Origin: Mesorhizobium sp.
Lineage (GTDB): Bacteria > Pseudomonadota > Alphaproteobacteria > Rhizobiales > Rhizobiaceae
Length of the DNA: 64,000 bases
Assembly: GCA_004020365.1 (NCBI GenBank)
Contig: SAQR01000002.1
Span: 293,280-357,279, forward strand
Direction of reading: 5' to 3'
This document shows positions 26,962-35,645 of this stretch, piece after piece (the stretch's first letter is position 1; every line of letters begins with the position of its first letter). Made by a program: the position numbers and the translations under genes. Under the pieces are notes generated by a model that worked only from the letters and a program-made list of their open reading frames with translations, ran no database searches and was not told the origin of the DNA.

Positions 26962-27387
26962 GCCTGTTCTCCTGTCAAGCTCTGGTGGAAGTTATCGTTC
27001 GTTCCCTTCTTGCGTCTTTTTGATTGTGTTGGAAAAACCAGTCGTTGCGCAAGTCCATTGGCAGCAAATTGCTGTCGGCGCTGAAGTAGGCGCAGACGGG
27101 AATGATGCCCAATTCGATGAAGAGCGACCGCGTCATGGCTGCCGTGCTGCCGAAGCAGTGATCCGCGGATCGATCGCCGTTCTTGCGGCGCCCTCAAGCT
27201 TGCGAGCCATCAAGGTCCCATGCTGTCGGCTCTCGGCAGTCGCCGAAGCCATTTTCATGAGATGAAATTATATATACCAACATTCATGTCGCGCAACGAC
27301 TAACGCGTCGCGGATCGCGCAATTCGGCTGCAGTTTCGCCGCCTGCCGATTATATCAGCAGATTGACGCGTCAACCTGCTCCGTTGC
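26962..27387. other. 426-bp intergenic region upstream of tmoX
   Basis: No convincing gene. It is the leader of tmoX and the downstream end of the first sugar operon. It contains an ATGAAA-type palindrome (27253-27267), an AT-rich stretch around 27265-27285 (ATTATATATACC) suited to a promoter, and a perfect TTGACGCGTCAA palindrome at 27363-27374. Confidence 0.6.
27253..27267. promoter_or_regulatory. Operator-like palindrome upstream of tmoX
   Basis: TTTCAT GAG ATGAAA: a perfect 6-bp inverted repeat with the same ATGAAA half-site found before mgsA but in opposite arrangement. It lies about 290 bp upstream of tmoX. Confidence 0.35.
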
Positions 27388-28173
27388 TCACGACATGATC
27401 AGCCCGCCATCGACATTGATGGTCTGACCGGTGATGTAGGCGGCGTCGCTGCTGGCCAGGAAGCTGACCAGGCCCGAAACATCCTCGCCGCTGCCGGCGC
27501 GGCCCATCGGGATGTTCTTCACCCATTCGGCCATCAGCTCACCCGGCTTGTAGTCGCCCATCAGTCTGCCCCATGCCGCGTCGTTGTAGGCCCACATGTC
27601 GGTGTCGATGATGCCGGGGCAGATCGCGTTGACGGTGATCTTCTCCTTGGCCACCTCCTTGGCAAGGCTCTGGGTGATGCCGACGACGCCGAATTTCGAG
27701 GCGGCATAGTGCGGCGTGTAGATAAAACCCTGGCGCGCCTGGCCGGAAGCGGTGTTGATCAGCCGGCCGCCGTCGCCATGCTTGCGGATGCGCGCGATCG
27801 CCTCCTGGCAACACAGGAACACGCCCTTGGTGTTGACCGCCATCACCTTGTCCCATTCGGCCTCGGTCATCGCCTCGATCCTGGCGATGGTGATGACGCC
27901 GGCATTCTGCACGGAGATGTCGACGCGGCCGAACTGCTGTTCGGCCAGATCGTAGAGGGCGGCGACCTCGTCCTTCCTGGTCACGTCCATGCGCAGCGAT
28001 GCGACCCTGGCGCCTTCCGCCTTCAGCCCGGCGGCGATCTCGTCGACGCGCGCATCGATGGCACTGACGACGACAGCGGCGCCCTCAGCCGCGAAGCGCC
28101 TGGCCATCGCCGCCCCGATGCCGCCGCTGGCGCCGGTGATGACCGCCGTCTTGCCCTCGAAACGCTTCTGCAC
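27388..28173 (-). CDS. Short-chain dehydrogenase/reductase (SDR), sugar/polyol type
   Basis: 261 residues with the cofactor motif GASGGIG (about 15-21), NAG at about 90, a catalytic Ser in NTASGQ and YAASK with the catalytic Tyr and Lys, and a C-terminal TGQTINVDGGLIMS. It would oxidise or reduce a secondary alcohol with NAD(P). It is last in the minus-strand operon behind a ribose-type importer and a second SDR (12 bp gap), so a polyol or ketose is the probable substrate. Confidence 0.9.
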   Translation of the reverse strand: MQKRFEGKTAVITGASGGIGAAMARRFAAEGAAVVVSAIDARVDEIAAGLKAEGARVASLRMDVTRKDEVAALYDLAEQQFGRVDISVQNAGVITIARIEAMTEAEWDKVMAVNTKGVFLCCQEAIARIRKHGDGGRLINTASGQARQGFIYTPHYAASKFGVVGITQSLAKEVAKEKITVNAICPGIIDTDMWAYNDAAWGRLMGDYKPGELMAEWVKNIPMGRAGSGEDVSGLVSFLASSDAAYITGQTINVDGGLIMS

Positions 28174-28185
28174 TTTCCTGTTCTC

Positions 28186-28950
28186 CTACCAGCAGACGAA
28201 GCCGCCATCGACGATCAGGTCGATTCCGGTGACGAAACTCGAGGCGCGGCTGGCCAGGAACACGGTCGGGCCGATCATCTCTTCCGGCGCCGCCATCCGC
28301 CCCATCGGCGTGTCGCGCTCGAAGATCTTGACCTGGTCGGCGACCTCCGGCCGCTTGTTCATCGGCGTCAGCGTGTAGCCGGGGCTGACGACGTTGACGC
28401 GCAGGCCGCGATCGGCCCATTCCATGGCGAGGCTCTTCGACATATGGATGACGGCGGCCTTCGACGAATTGTAATGCGCCTGGGTCAGGCCGCGATTGAC
28501 GATCGAGCCCGACATCGAGGCGATGTTGATGATCGAGCCTTTGCGACGCGTCAGCATTACGCGCGCTTCGGCCTGGCAGGACATGAACACGCCGCTGACA
28601 TTGACGTCGTAGAGCTTCTGCCATTTCTCCAGCGACAGCGTCTCGGCCGGCTCGGCCCCGGCGACGCCGGCATTGTTGACGGCGATGGTCAGCGCGCCGA
28701 GTTCCTTCTCCGTGCGTTCGATCGCCGCTGCCAAATCGGCCTCCGACGTCACCGTGCCGGTCAGCACCAATGCCTTGCGGCCGAGCCCCGAGATCCTGTG
28801 CGCGGTCTCGTCCAGCCCGCCCTTCGAGGCATGGCCGAAACAGGCGATATCGGCGCCGGCTTCGGCCAGGCCGATGGCGATCGCTTGACCGATGCCGCTG
28901 CCGGCGCCGGTAACGAGGGCAACGTCGCCATGAAGATCGAATAGTTTCAT
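28186..28950 (-). CDS. Short-chain dehydrogenase/reductase (SDR)
   Basis: 254 residues: TGAGSGIG at about 14-21, NNAGVAG, the catalytic Ser in IASMSGSI, YNSSKAAV with Tyr and Lys, and a C-terminal TGIDLIVDGG. It is distinct from the next gene (roughly a third identical by eye), so the operon carries two different oxidoreductases, perhaps acting in sequence on the imported compound. It follows the ABC ATPase after a 132-bp gap containing a strong hairpin. Confidence 0.9.
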   Translation of the reverse strand: MKLFDLHGDVALVTGAGSGIGQAIAIGLAEAGADIACFGHASKGGLDETAHRISGLGRKALVLTGTVTSEADLAAAIERTEKELGALTIAVNNAGVAGAEPAETLSLEKWQKLYDVNVSGVFMSCQAEARVMLTRRKGSIINIASMSGSIVNRGLTQAHYNSSKAAVIHMSKSLAMEWADRGLRVNVVSPGYTLTPMNKRPEVADQVKIFERDTPMGRMAAPEEMIGPTVFLASRASSFVTGIDLIVDGGFVCW

Positions 28951-28993
28951 CGAAATGTTTCCTGTTGAGCCGCCGGTGCCGTCCCGGGAGGAA

Positions 28994-29019
28994 GGGGCGC
29001 CAGTCCTGGCTGGCGCCCC
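28994..29019 (-). terminator. Hairpin between ABC genes and SDR genes
   Basis: GGGGCGCCAG (28994-29003) and CTGGCGCCCC (29010-29019) make a perfect 10-bp stem with a 6-nt loop. No T run follows, so it is more likely an RNA-stability or partial-termination element that sets different levels of transporter and enzymes. Confidence 0.45.
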
Positions 29020-29082
29020 GCGCGGTCCGGTCCTTGGGAGGATATCACCTGCTGCGCTCTATTCCGATCCTTTATGCCGCCC

Positions 29083-30591
29083 TCAGCTTGTGGCGAGCTC
29101 CATGACGGCGACGTTGCTTGCTTCGCTGCGGTCGAGAATGCCACGCTGGCGGCCACGGCTCAGCACCAGCACGCGATGCGACAGGCCGAGCACTTCCTCG
29201 AGGTCGGAGCTCACCACCACCACCGCCATGCCGGAGCGGGCGAGTTCGGCGATGACATCGTAGATCGCGGCGCGGGCGCCGACATCGATGCCGCGTGTCG
29301 GCTCGTCCAGGATGAACACCTTGGGCGGCCGTGAAATCCATTTGGCGATGATCACCTTCTGCTGATTGCCGCCGGAAAGCTTGCTGATCGCCTGGTTAGG
29401 CCGGCCCTTGACGCCGAGCCGGCCGATGCCGGCCTCGGCGAATTTCTGCACCGCCTTGGGAAACACCCAGCCATTCGGCGCTACATGGTCAAAATTGCCG
29501 ATCGCCAGGTTCTCGCCGATGGTCTGATCGAGCACCACGCCTTGCGCCTTGCGGTCTTCCGGCACCAGCACGACGCCGGCCTTGATCGCTGCCGCCGGGC
29601 CAGTGAGGTGCACCGGTTTGCCGGCGACACGCACCGACCCGGAGGAAATCGGATCGGCGCCGGCGATCGCCCGCACCAGCTCGGTGCGGCCGGCGCCGAT
29701 CAGCCCGGCGATGCCAAGGATTTCGCCGGCCCTTACCGAAAAGCTGACATTCTGAAAGCTGCGTTCCGGCGAGGACAGGTTCTCGACCTCGAGCAATGTC
29801 TCGCTGCCCGGCTCGGAGAGCGGCGGGAACATCCGCTCGACGCTGCGGCCGACCATCTGCTCGACGATGGCGCGCACTGGAACGTCGGCGCGCTCGTGGC
29901 GGGCGACGATGCGCCCGTCGCGCATCACCACGACGCGGTCGGCGATCTCAGCGATCTCGTCCAGCCGGTGGCTGATATAGATGAAGGACATGCCTTCCGC
30001 CTTGAGCTTGCGGATCTGCTTGAACAACAGCTCCGTTTCCTCGCTGCCAAGCGCTGCTGTCGGTTCGTCGAAGATCAGAAGCTCGGCATTGAGCGTCAGC
30101 GCTTTGGCGATCTCGATCTGCTGCTGGGCGGCGATGCGCAGCGTGCGCACCTTGCGTTCCGGCGAGACATCGAGGCCGAGCCGCTTCAGTTGCGCCGATG
30201 CCCGGGCATTCATGGCGGCGCGATCGATGCGGCCGCCGCGCATCAGCAGGCGCCCGACATAGACGTTCTCGGCCACCGACAGGTCCGGCAGCAGCTTCAG
30301 TTCCTGGTGGATCATGCCGACGCCGGCGTCGATCGCGTCGGCGGGAGAGGCGGGGGAATACGGCTTCCCCCGCCATGCGATGCTGCCGGCATCGGGTTTG
30401 GTCGACCCGGCGATGATGTTCGAAACGGTGGACTTGCCGGCGCCATTTTCGCCAAGCAGCGCCACGACCTCGCCCGGCCGCACCTCAAAACTCGCATCGG
30501 CCAGGACCTGCACCGGTCCGTAGCTCTTGCAGAGGCCGCTGACGAACAGCCCCAGATGCGGGGTCTGCGTATGGCTGGGATCCAGGGACAT
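29083..30591 (-). CDS. Sugar ABC transporter ATP-binding protein, RbsA/XylG type
   Basis: The ATG at 30591 gives 502 residues; a TTG five codons earlier is possible. Two ATPase domains are present: GENGAGKST in the first and the degenerate second with GLIGAGRTEL, followed by LSGGNQQKVIIAKW and LDEPTRGIDVG. This tandem layout is diagnostic of the monosaccharide CUT2 class. It energises the permease at 31712-32722. It follows the binding-protein gene after 34 bp. Confidence 0.92.
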   Translation of the reverse strand: MSLDPSHTQTPHLGLFVSGLCKSYGPVQVLADASFEVRPGEVVALLGENGAGKSTVSNIIAGSTKPDAGSIAWRGKPYSPASPADAIDAGVGMIHQELKLLPDLSVAENVYVGRLLMRGGRIDRAAMNARASAQLKRLGLDVSPERKVRTLRIAAQQQIEIAKALTLNAELLIFDEPTAALGSEETELLFKQIRKLKAEGMSFIYISHRLDEIAEIADRVVVMRDGRIVARHERADVPVRAIVEQMVGRSVERMFPPLSEPGSETLLEVENLSSPERSFQNVSFSVRAGEILGIAGLIGAGRTELVRAIAGADPISSGSVRVAGKPVHLTGPAAAIKAGVVLVPEDRKAQGVVLDQTIGENLAIGNFDHVAPNGWVFPKAVQKFAEAGIGRLGVKGRPNQAISKLSGGNQQKVIIAKWISRPPKVFILDEPTRGIDVGARAAIYDVIAELARSGMAVVVVSSDLEEVLGLSHRVLVLSRGRQRGILDRSEASNVAVMELATS

Positions 30592-30625
30592 CGTTCCGCT
30601 CGTCAATAATCAGGGATGCCTGATA

Positions 30626-31564
30626 TCAGGGATGCTTGGCGATGAACTGATCGACATTGTCCTTGGTGGTCAGCGTCGCATCCTGCAGCTGTTCTGCGGG
30701 AACGGTTTCGCCGGCCACCAGCTTGATAGCGGCATCGACGGCAAGCCGGCCCATGCCTTGCGTCTGCTGCGTCGCAGTCACGTCGAAGACGCCGCCTTTC
30801 AGTGCCTTGAGCGCCGCCACGTCGCCGTCGAAACCGGCGACCCAGACCTTGTGGCCGGGATTGGCGACCTTGACCGCCTGCGCCGCACCGAGCGCCAGCG
30901 CATCGGCCTGGCCGATGACGATCGACACGTCGGGATGCGACTGCAACAGGTCCTGCGTCAGCTTGAAACCCTCGTCCTGGTGCCAGCCTTCGCTCCACAA
31001 CTCGCCGACCACCTTGATGTCGGGATAGGCGCTCAGCGCTTCGCCGCAGCCCTTCGACCGGTCGACCTCGGGAGTCGTGCCTTTCTGGCCATGGATGATG
31101 ATCAGCTCGCCCTTGCCGCCGGCCTGCTTGGCGATGTAGTCGCATACAGCCTTGGCCGACGCCACGCTGTTGGTGGCGATGAAGGTGTCGCCGGGTGCGC
31201 CCTCGGCATTGCGGTCGACATTGATGACCGGGATGCCGGCGGCCTTGGCCGTCTTGGTCGGCACGGTGGCTGCGGTGGCGCCGGCCGGGATGTAGATCAG
31301 CGCATCGATGTTTTGGGTGATCAGGTCCTGCACCTGGCTGACCTGAGTCGCCGAATCGCCCTTGGCGTCGACGGTGACGATCTCGATGCCCTTTTCCTTG
31401 CCATAGGCCTCGACCGACTGCTTGATCTGGTTGAAGAAGTCGGCCTGCAGGTTGGCGACGGCAAGGCCAAGCTTCTTGGCCTCCTTGGCCGAGGCCATCT
31501 CGGACAATCCGAGCAGCGGAATGACGGCCGCGGCAGCAAGCAGCAATGAACGTTTGGTCAGCAT
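30626..31564 (-). CDS. Sugar ABC transporter substrate-binding protein, RbsB type
   Basis: 312 residues with a signal peptide (about 1-26, MASA/KEA). It is a periplasmic-binding-protein fold of the ribose class: GLAVANLQADFFNQIKQSVEAYGKEKGI, INVDRNAEG and VAGFDGDVAALKALKGG. The bound sugar cannot be deduced. A small ATCAGG-GATG-CCTGAT hairpin (30609-30624) lies right after the stop and may protect the message. Confidence 0.92.
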   Translation of the reverse strand: MLTKRSLLLAAAAVIPLLGLSEMASAKEAKKLGLAVANLQADFFNQIKQSVEAYGKEKGIEIVTVDAKGDSATQVSQVQDLITQNIDALIYIPAGATAATVPTKTAKAAGIPVINVDRNAEGAPGDTFIATNSVASAKAVCDYIAKQAGGKGELIIIHGQKGTTPEVDRSKGCGEALSAYPDIKVVGELWSEGWHQDEGFKLTQDLLQSHPDVSIVIGQADALALGAAQAVKVANPGHKVWVAGFDGDVAALKALKGGVFDVTATQQTQGMGRLAVDAAIKLVAGETVPAEQLQDATLTTKDNVDQFIAKHP

Positions 31565-31711
31565 GTGTTTCCTCCGTTGATGTTCAATCTGTCCCGCCGG
31601 CGCATCACGGCGCCCTTTGGCCGAACAACTCCCAGTTTCGGATCACCGATCCGTTTTCGCCCGGACATCCGGGGAATCTCATTGCGCCCCACTCTTCATT
31701 GCGGCCCACTC

Positions 31712-32722
31712 TTATTGAGCTCTGCGCCGCCATGTATCCGTGGCCACCGCCAGCGCGATCACCACGCCGATAACCACCTGCTGGATGAAGGGCGACACGC
31801 CGAGCAGGTTCAGCCCGTTGCGCAGCACGCCGATGATGAGCACGCCGATAGCGGTGCCGCCGATCGAGCCGACGCCGCCCGACAGGCTGGCGCCGCCGAT
31901 CACCACCGCCGCGATTGTATCCAACTCGTAGCCGAAGCCGGAGCTCGGCTGGACGGAATCGAGCCGTGCCGCAAGCACGATGCCGGCGAGCCCGGCCAGC
32001 ACGCCGCAGACCGCATAGACCCAGTTGGTCAGCGACTTGACCGGTATGCCGGACAGCCTGGCGACCTCGGCGCTGCCGCCGATCGCGTAGAGGCTGCGGC
32101 CGGTCGCGCGATAGTTCAGGAAGATCGCGAAGATGATGGCCAGAACGATCATCAGACCGACGGTGACCGACAGGAAGCCGAAATGGCGGATGATCGACAG
32201 GCTGGTGAACCAGTCGGGGAAGCCGATGATCTGCGAGCCGTCGGTGATCATGTTGGCGAGACCGCGGGCCACCGACATCATGGCCAGCGTGGCGATGAAG
32301 GGCGGCAGCTTGGTGACGGTCACCAGCAGGCCCGAAGCCAGCCCGCAAAGTCCGGCAACGACAAGCGCTGCGCCGATGCCGGCGGGCATGCCGAGATTGA
32401 GGTGGTCGGGATGGGCGACGAACCCCATCACCATGGCGGCGAGCGCCAGTACGGAGCCGACGGACAGGTCGATGCCGCCGATCAGGATGACCAGCGTCAT
32501 GCCGATCGCCATGATGCCGAGCACGGTGACCTGGTCGAGCACGTTGAGGATGTTGCGGAAGGTGAGGAACGTGTCGGTGGTCAGCGACAGCGCAAGGCAC
32601 AGCAGCACCAGCCCGATCAGCGGCCCCATGGTTCCGGCGAACAGGGCCGAAAGCTTCGCGCCCGCCGCGGCCTGCGCATTGGGGCCGGCCTTCACCTCGC
32701 TTGCACCATTGCTCACAGCCAT
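31712..32722 (-). CDS. Sugar ABC transporter permease, RbsC type
   Basis: The ATG at 32722 with GGAGGAG ahead of it gives 336 residues; the longer upstream frame is less likely. About nine or ten hydrophobic helices and the CUT2 permease stretches LIGGIDLSVGSVLALAAMVMG, NWVYAVCGVLAGLAGIVLAARL and GGTAIGVLIIGVLRNGLNLLGVSPFIQ are seen. It is first in the operon, divergent from the SorC regulator. A 147-bp gap separates it from the binding-protein gene. Confidence 0.91.
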   Translation of the reverse strand: MAVSNGASEVKAGPNAQAAAGAKLSALFAGTMGPLIGLVLLCLALSLTTDTFLTFRNILNVLDQVTVLGIMAIGMTLVILIGGIDLSVGSVLALAAMVMGFVAHPDHLNLGMPAGIGAALVVAGLCGLASGLLVTVTKLPPFIATLAMMSVARGLANMITDGSQIIGFPDWFTSLSIIRHFGFLSVTVGLMIVLAIIFAIFLNYRATGRSLYAIGGSAEVARLSGIPVKSLTNWVYAVCGVLAGLAGIVLAARLDSVQPSSGFGYELDTIAAVVIGGASLSGGVGSIGGTAIGVLIIGVLRNGLNLLGVSPFIQQVVIGVVIALAVATDTWRRRAQ

Positions 32723-33155
32723 TTTGTCTCCTCCATCAGCGATCCGGCGATGCGTCGTCGGCTCACTCTTGCTCACCAGGCACCTCCCTGTGAACAATTT
32801 ATCTTTGATATGCAATTTTGTTCAGCTAAACTGTTCGTCGGAAAATTGTCAAGGCCCGCCGCATCATTCCACGCCGGTTTGCGCCGCCAGCCGGTTTGCC
32901 TTACGAAAGGGCATGAAATGCCGCGTTTCAGGTCCGGTCGCATCCCCGCGAATTCATGTCGGCTGCTTGAGCAGGGCGGGACGGCCAAGACGAAGTAAAT
33001 GTTGACCATTTTGGCTTTCATTCACGTTGTAGAGGTATCCTGTCGGTGTCCTGAATCTCGAATCCTGGGCGCGCAGATCGATTCCGCGTCGCTTGGTCGA
33101 ATAACGCCATTTGAATGGCATTTAGGGATTCGGACGACCGCGGGAGGGCAAAAAG
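32723..33155. promoter_or_regulatory. Divergent control region, sugar operon / SorC regulator
   Basis: 433 bp without a gene. It contains TGAACAA (32791-32797) and TTGTTCA (32818-32824), inverted half-sites 27 bp apart, about 70-100 bp upstream of the permease start. TTGACC at 33003-33008 could be a -35 element for the plus-strand regulator. The rest shows no recognisable structure. Confidence 0.5.
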
Positions 33156-34118
33156 ATGGCGATGACAGAGAATGACAAGGCCTCGCGCTTCCCGGACGCC
33201 GAGCTGAAGGCGCGGGCCGCGTGGCACTATTATGTCGAGGGCCTGACGCAGGAGAGGATTTCGGAGATCCTCGGCATCGGCCGCATCAAGGTGCATCGCA
33301 TCCTGTCCGCCGCGCGTGAGGAGGGCGTCGTCCAGTTCCGCATCCGTGACAGCGTCGTCGAATGCCTGGTGCTGGAAGAGGCTCTAAAACAGCGTTTTGG
33401 GCTCAGCCAGGCCGTTGTGGTGCCGTCGGCCGCCGACCGAAGCAACGCGCCGCTGATGATCGGCCATGCCGCGGGCGCCTATCTGGCCGACAATGTGAAT
33501 GCCGGCGATGTCATCGCATTAGGCTGGGGGCGGACGCTGAAATTCGCCATCAATGAATTGCCGCGGCGGCCGATCGCCAGGACGACGGTGGTTTCCATGC
33601 TGGGCGGCCTCACCCATGCCCAGCCGCTCAACCCGACCGAAAGCGCCTGGGAATTCGCCGAAAAGATCGGCGCCGAGTGTTTTTTGCTGCCGGTGCCGGT
33701 CTATGCCGACAGGCCGGAGCAGCGCGAAGCCTTCATGAGCCAGCGCAGCGTTCAGGACGTCGTCTTCCGCGCGCGCCGGGCCAACATCGCCGTGCTCAGC
33801 GTCGGATCGTTTTCCACTGACAGCCCGATCGCCAATTACGGCTTCATCAAGCCCAGCGAACTCGAAGAGCTTCAGGCGGCCGGTGCAGTTGGCGATATTT
33901 TATGCCATTTCATCGACGCCGACGGCCGGCTCGTCGACCATGAGGTCAACCGGCGAGTCTGCGCCTACCCGCTGCAGGACCTGTCGGACATCCCGGCCAT
34001 CATCCTGGTCTCGGGAGGGCAGGAAAAAATCGCCATCATGCGGGCGGCACTCGCCAACACCAAGGTGTCGGTTTTGATCACCGACGAGGATGCCGCCAAA
34101 GGCCTGCTCAACCGCTAA
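33156..34118 (+). CDS. SorC-family transcriptional regulator
   Basis: 320 residues: N-terminal HTH (WHYYVEGLTQERISEILGIGRIKVHRILSAAREEGVVQF, about 23-63) and C-terminal sugar-phosphate-binding SorC domain (GHAAGAYLADNVNAGDVIALGWGRTL; SVGSFS; LVSGGQEKIAIMRAAL). A GGGAGGG ribosome site precedes the ATG. Such proteins sense phosphorylated sugars made by the pathway kinase. It is divergent from the ABC operon and overlaps the 3' end of the convergent FGGY kinase by 4 bp, so it probably controls both. Confidence 0.9.
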   Translation: MAMTENDKASRFPDAELKARAAWHYYVEGLTQERISEILGIGRIKVHRILSAAREEGVVQFRIRDSVVECLVLEEALKQRFGLSQAVVVPSAADRSNAPLMIGHAAGAYLADNVNAGDVIALGWGRTLKFAINELPRRPIARTTVVSMLGGLTHAQPLNPTESAWEFAEKIGAECFLLPVPVYADRPEQREAFMSQRSVQDVVFRARRANIAVLSVGSFSTDSPIANYGFIKPSELEELQAAGAVGDILCHFIDADGRLVDHEVNRRVCAYPLQDLSDIPAIILVSGGQEKIAIMRAALANTKVSVLITDEDAAKGLLNR

Positions 34119-35626
34119 ACTTGCCCGACTTCGCCAAGCCGCACATGGGTCTCGCGCGTCGCCTGATAGAGGTCGCGGTAGATTGCCTTGCGCGCGCGGT
34201 AACCGGAGACCAGGCCGTTGTCGGGGTCGACATGCCTGGTCGGCGGCGCGGCCATCGCCTCAGCTGCTGTTTCGGGCGAGGCAAACCATCCGATGGCGGA
34301 AGCCGCCAGCATGGCGGCGCCGAGCGCTGCGGCTTCGTTGACTGGCGAGACGGAGAGCGGCCGCTCGAGCACGCTTGCCATGATCCGCATCAGCAGGGCG
34401 CAGTTGGTGCCGCCGCCGGCAGCGATCATCGCCACCGGTTTGCCGCCGGCCCGACTTTCCGCCGCTTGAGTTTCCATGGCCTCGCTGGCGATCGCCTGCT
34501 CGAAGGCGATGCCTTCCAGAACCGCTCGAAAAAGGTGCTTCGGCTCATGGTCCAACGACAGGCCGACAATGGCGCCGCGCGCCGCGCCGTCCCAATAGGG
34601 GCTCATGACCCCCGCCCAATACGGCATGACGAGCAGGCCCTCGCTGCCGGCGGCGACATCCACCGCCGCCTTCTCCAGCGCTGCGGCCGATGGCGAGCCG
34701 GTGGTTCGAACGATCCAGTCGACCAGTTGCATGCCGGAGCGCAGCACGGTCTCCAGCATGAAGCCCGAGCCGGTCGGCGAGACCAGCGTTCGAAACGCGT
34801 CCGACGTCGTGATCCCATGGGAATAACAGCCGCTGACGATGCCCGAGCCGAGCGAAAGATAGTTCTTGCCTTCGCCATAGACGCCCATGCCAAGGCCCAT
34901 CGTCTGGCCGTCGCCGGCGCCGGCGACAACAGGCGTGCCGGCCTTCAACCCGATCAGCCGGGCCACGCTTTCACAAAGCCCGCCGCAGATCGCGCCGGGC
35001 GCGACCAGTTCCGGCAACTGGCTCGGCCGCAGTCCTGCGGCCTCGACGAGTTCAGGACGCCAGGTGCCATTCCTAACGTCGAGCAGCCCGAGCGGATCCG
35101 CACTTGCCGTGCTGGTGACCAGACGTCCGGTCAGCCGGTGGACGAAGAAGCCGTGCACATCGACGAGTGCGGCTGCGTCACCAAGCGCTTGCGGCTGGTG
35201 TTCGGCAAGCCAGGCGATCGCATAGAGCGCCGGCGTCGGGTCCGGCGGCTTGCCGCTCCAGTCGCGGATCGTCTCGCGGCCGAGCTCCGCCGAAAGCCTG
35301 GCAACTTGCGGGCGCGCACGCTCGTCCAGCCACAGAATCGCCGGAATAAGCGGCTTGCCGGCGTGGTCGATCAGCGTGAAGGTCTCGCGCTGGTGAGCGA
35401 TGGCGATCGCCGCTACCCGGTCAGCGCCAACCGCCTCAGTGACTTGCTTCAAGGCGCCGAGCAGCGCGGTCCACCAATGTTCGGCATCCTGTTCGAAATG
35501 GCCGGGCCTGGGATTTGAAAGCGGATAGGCTTCGCGCGCCTGGAACAGCTCCTTGCCGTCGCGCGTGAAGGCAATCGCTTTCACGGCCGTGGTCGAAGCG
35601 TCGATCCCGATTACGACATCGTCCAT
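34115..35626 (-). CDS. FGGY-family carbohydrate kinase
   Basis: 503 residues with VIGIDASTTAVKAIAF at the start (ATP-binding phosphate-1 loop), AHQRETFTLID, LWLDERARP, AGAGDGQTMGLGMG, and AAGGGTNCALLMRIMASVLERPLSV plus EAAALGAAMLA at the C-terminal FGGY end. It phosphorylates a sugar or polyol, probably a pentulose, tetritol or similar. It lies 19 bp downstream of the SAF-domain oxidoreductase and overlaps the SorC gene end. A second, moderately similar kinase occurs at 59537-61039. Confidence 0.9.
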   Translation of the reverse strand: MDDVVIGIDASTTAVKAIAFTRDGKELFQAREAYPLSNPRPGHFEQDAEHWWTALLGALKQVTEAVGADRVAAIAIAHQRETFTLIDHAGKPLIPAILWLDERARPQVARLSAELGRETIRDWSGKPPDPTPALYAIAWLAEHQPQALGDAAALVDVHGFFVHRLTGRLVTSTASADPLGLLDVRNGTWRPELVEAAGLRPSQLPELVAPGAICGGLCESVARLIGLKAGTPVVAGAGDGQTMGLGMGVYGEGKNYLSLGSGIVSGCYSHGITTSDAFRTLVSPTGSGFMLETVLRSGMQLVDWIVRTTGSPSAAALEKAAVDVAAGSEGLLVMPYWAGVMSPYWDGAARGAIVGLSLDHEPKHLFRAVLEGIAFEQAIASEAMETQAAESRAGGKPVAMIAAGGGTNCALLMRIMASVLERPLSVSPVNEAAALGAAMLAASAIGWFASPETAAEAMAAPPTRHVDPDNGLVSGYRARKAIYRDLYQATRETHVRLGEVGQV

Positions 35627-35645
35627 CAGGCGGGAATCCAGCGGA

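Noticed and set aside
27388-35626. Erythritol (ery) locus
   Set aside because: SorC regulator, FGGY kinase and CUT2 importer recall rhizobial ery genes, but the FAD-dependent EryB and the EryC isomerase/epimerase genes are missing and two SDRs plus a DRL-family enzyme are present.
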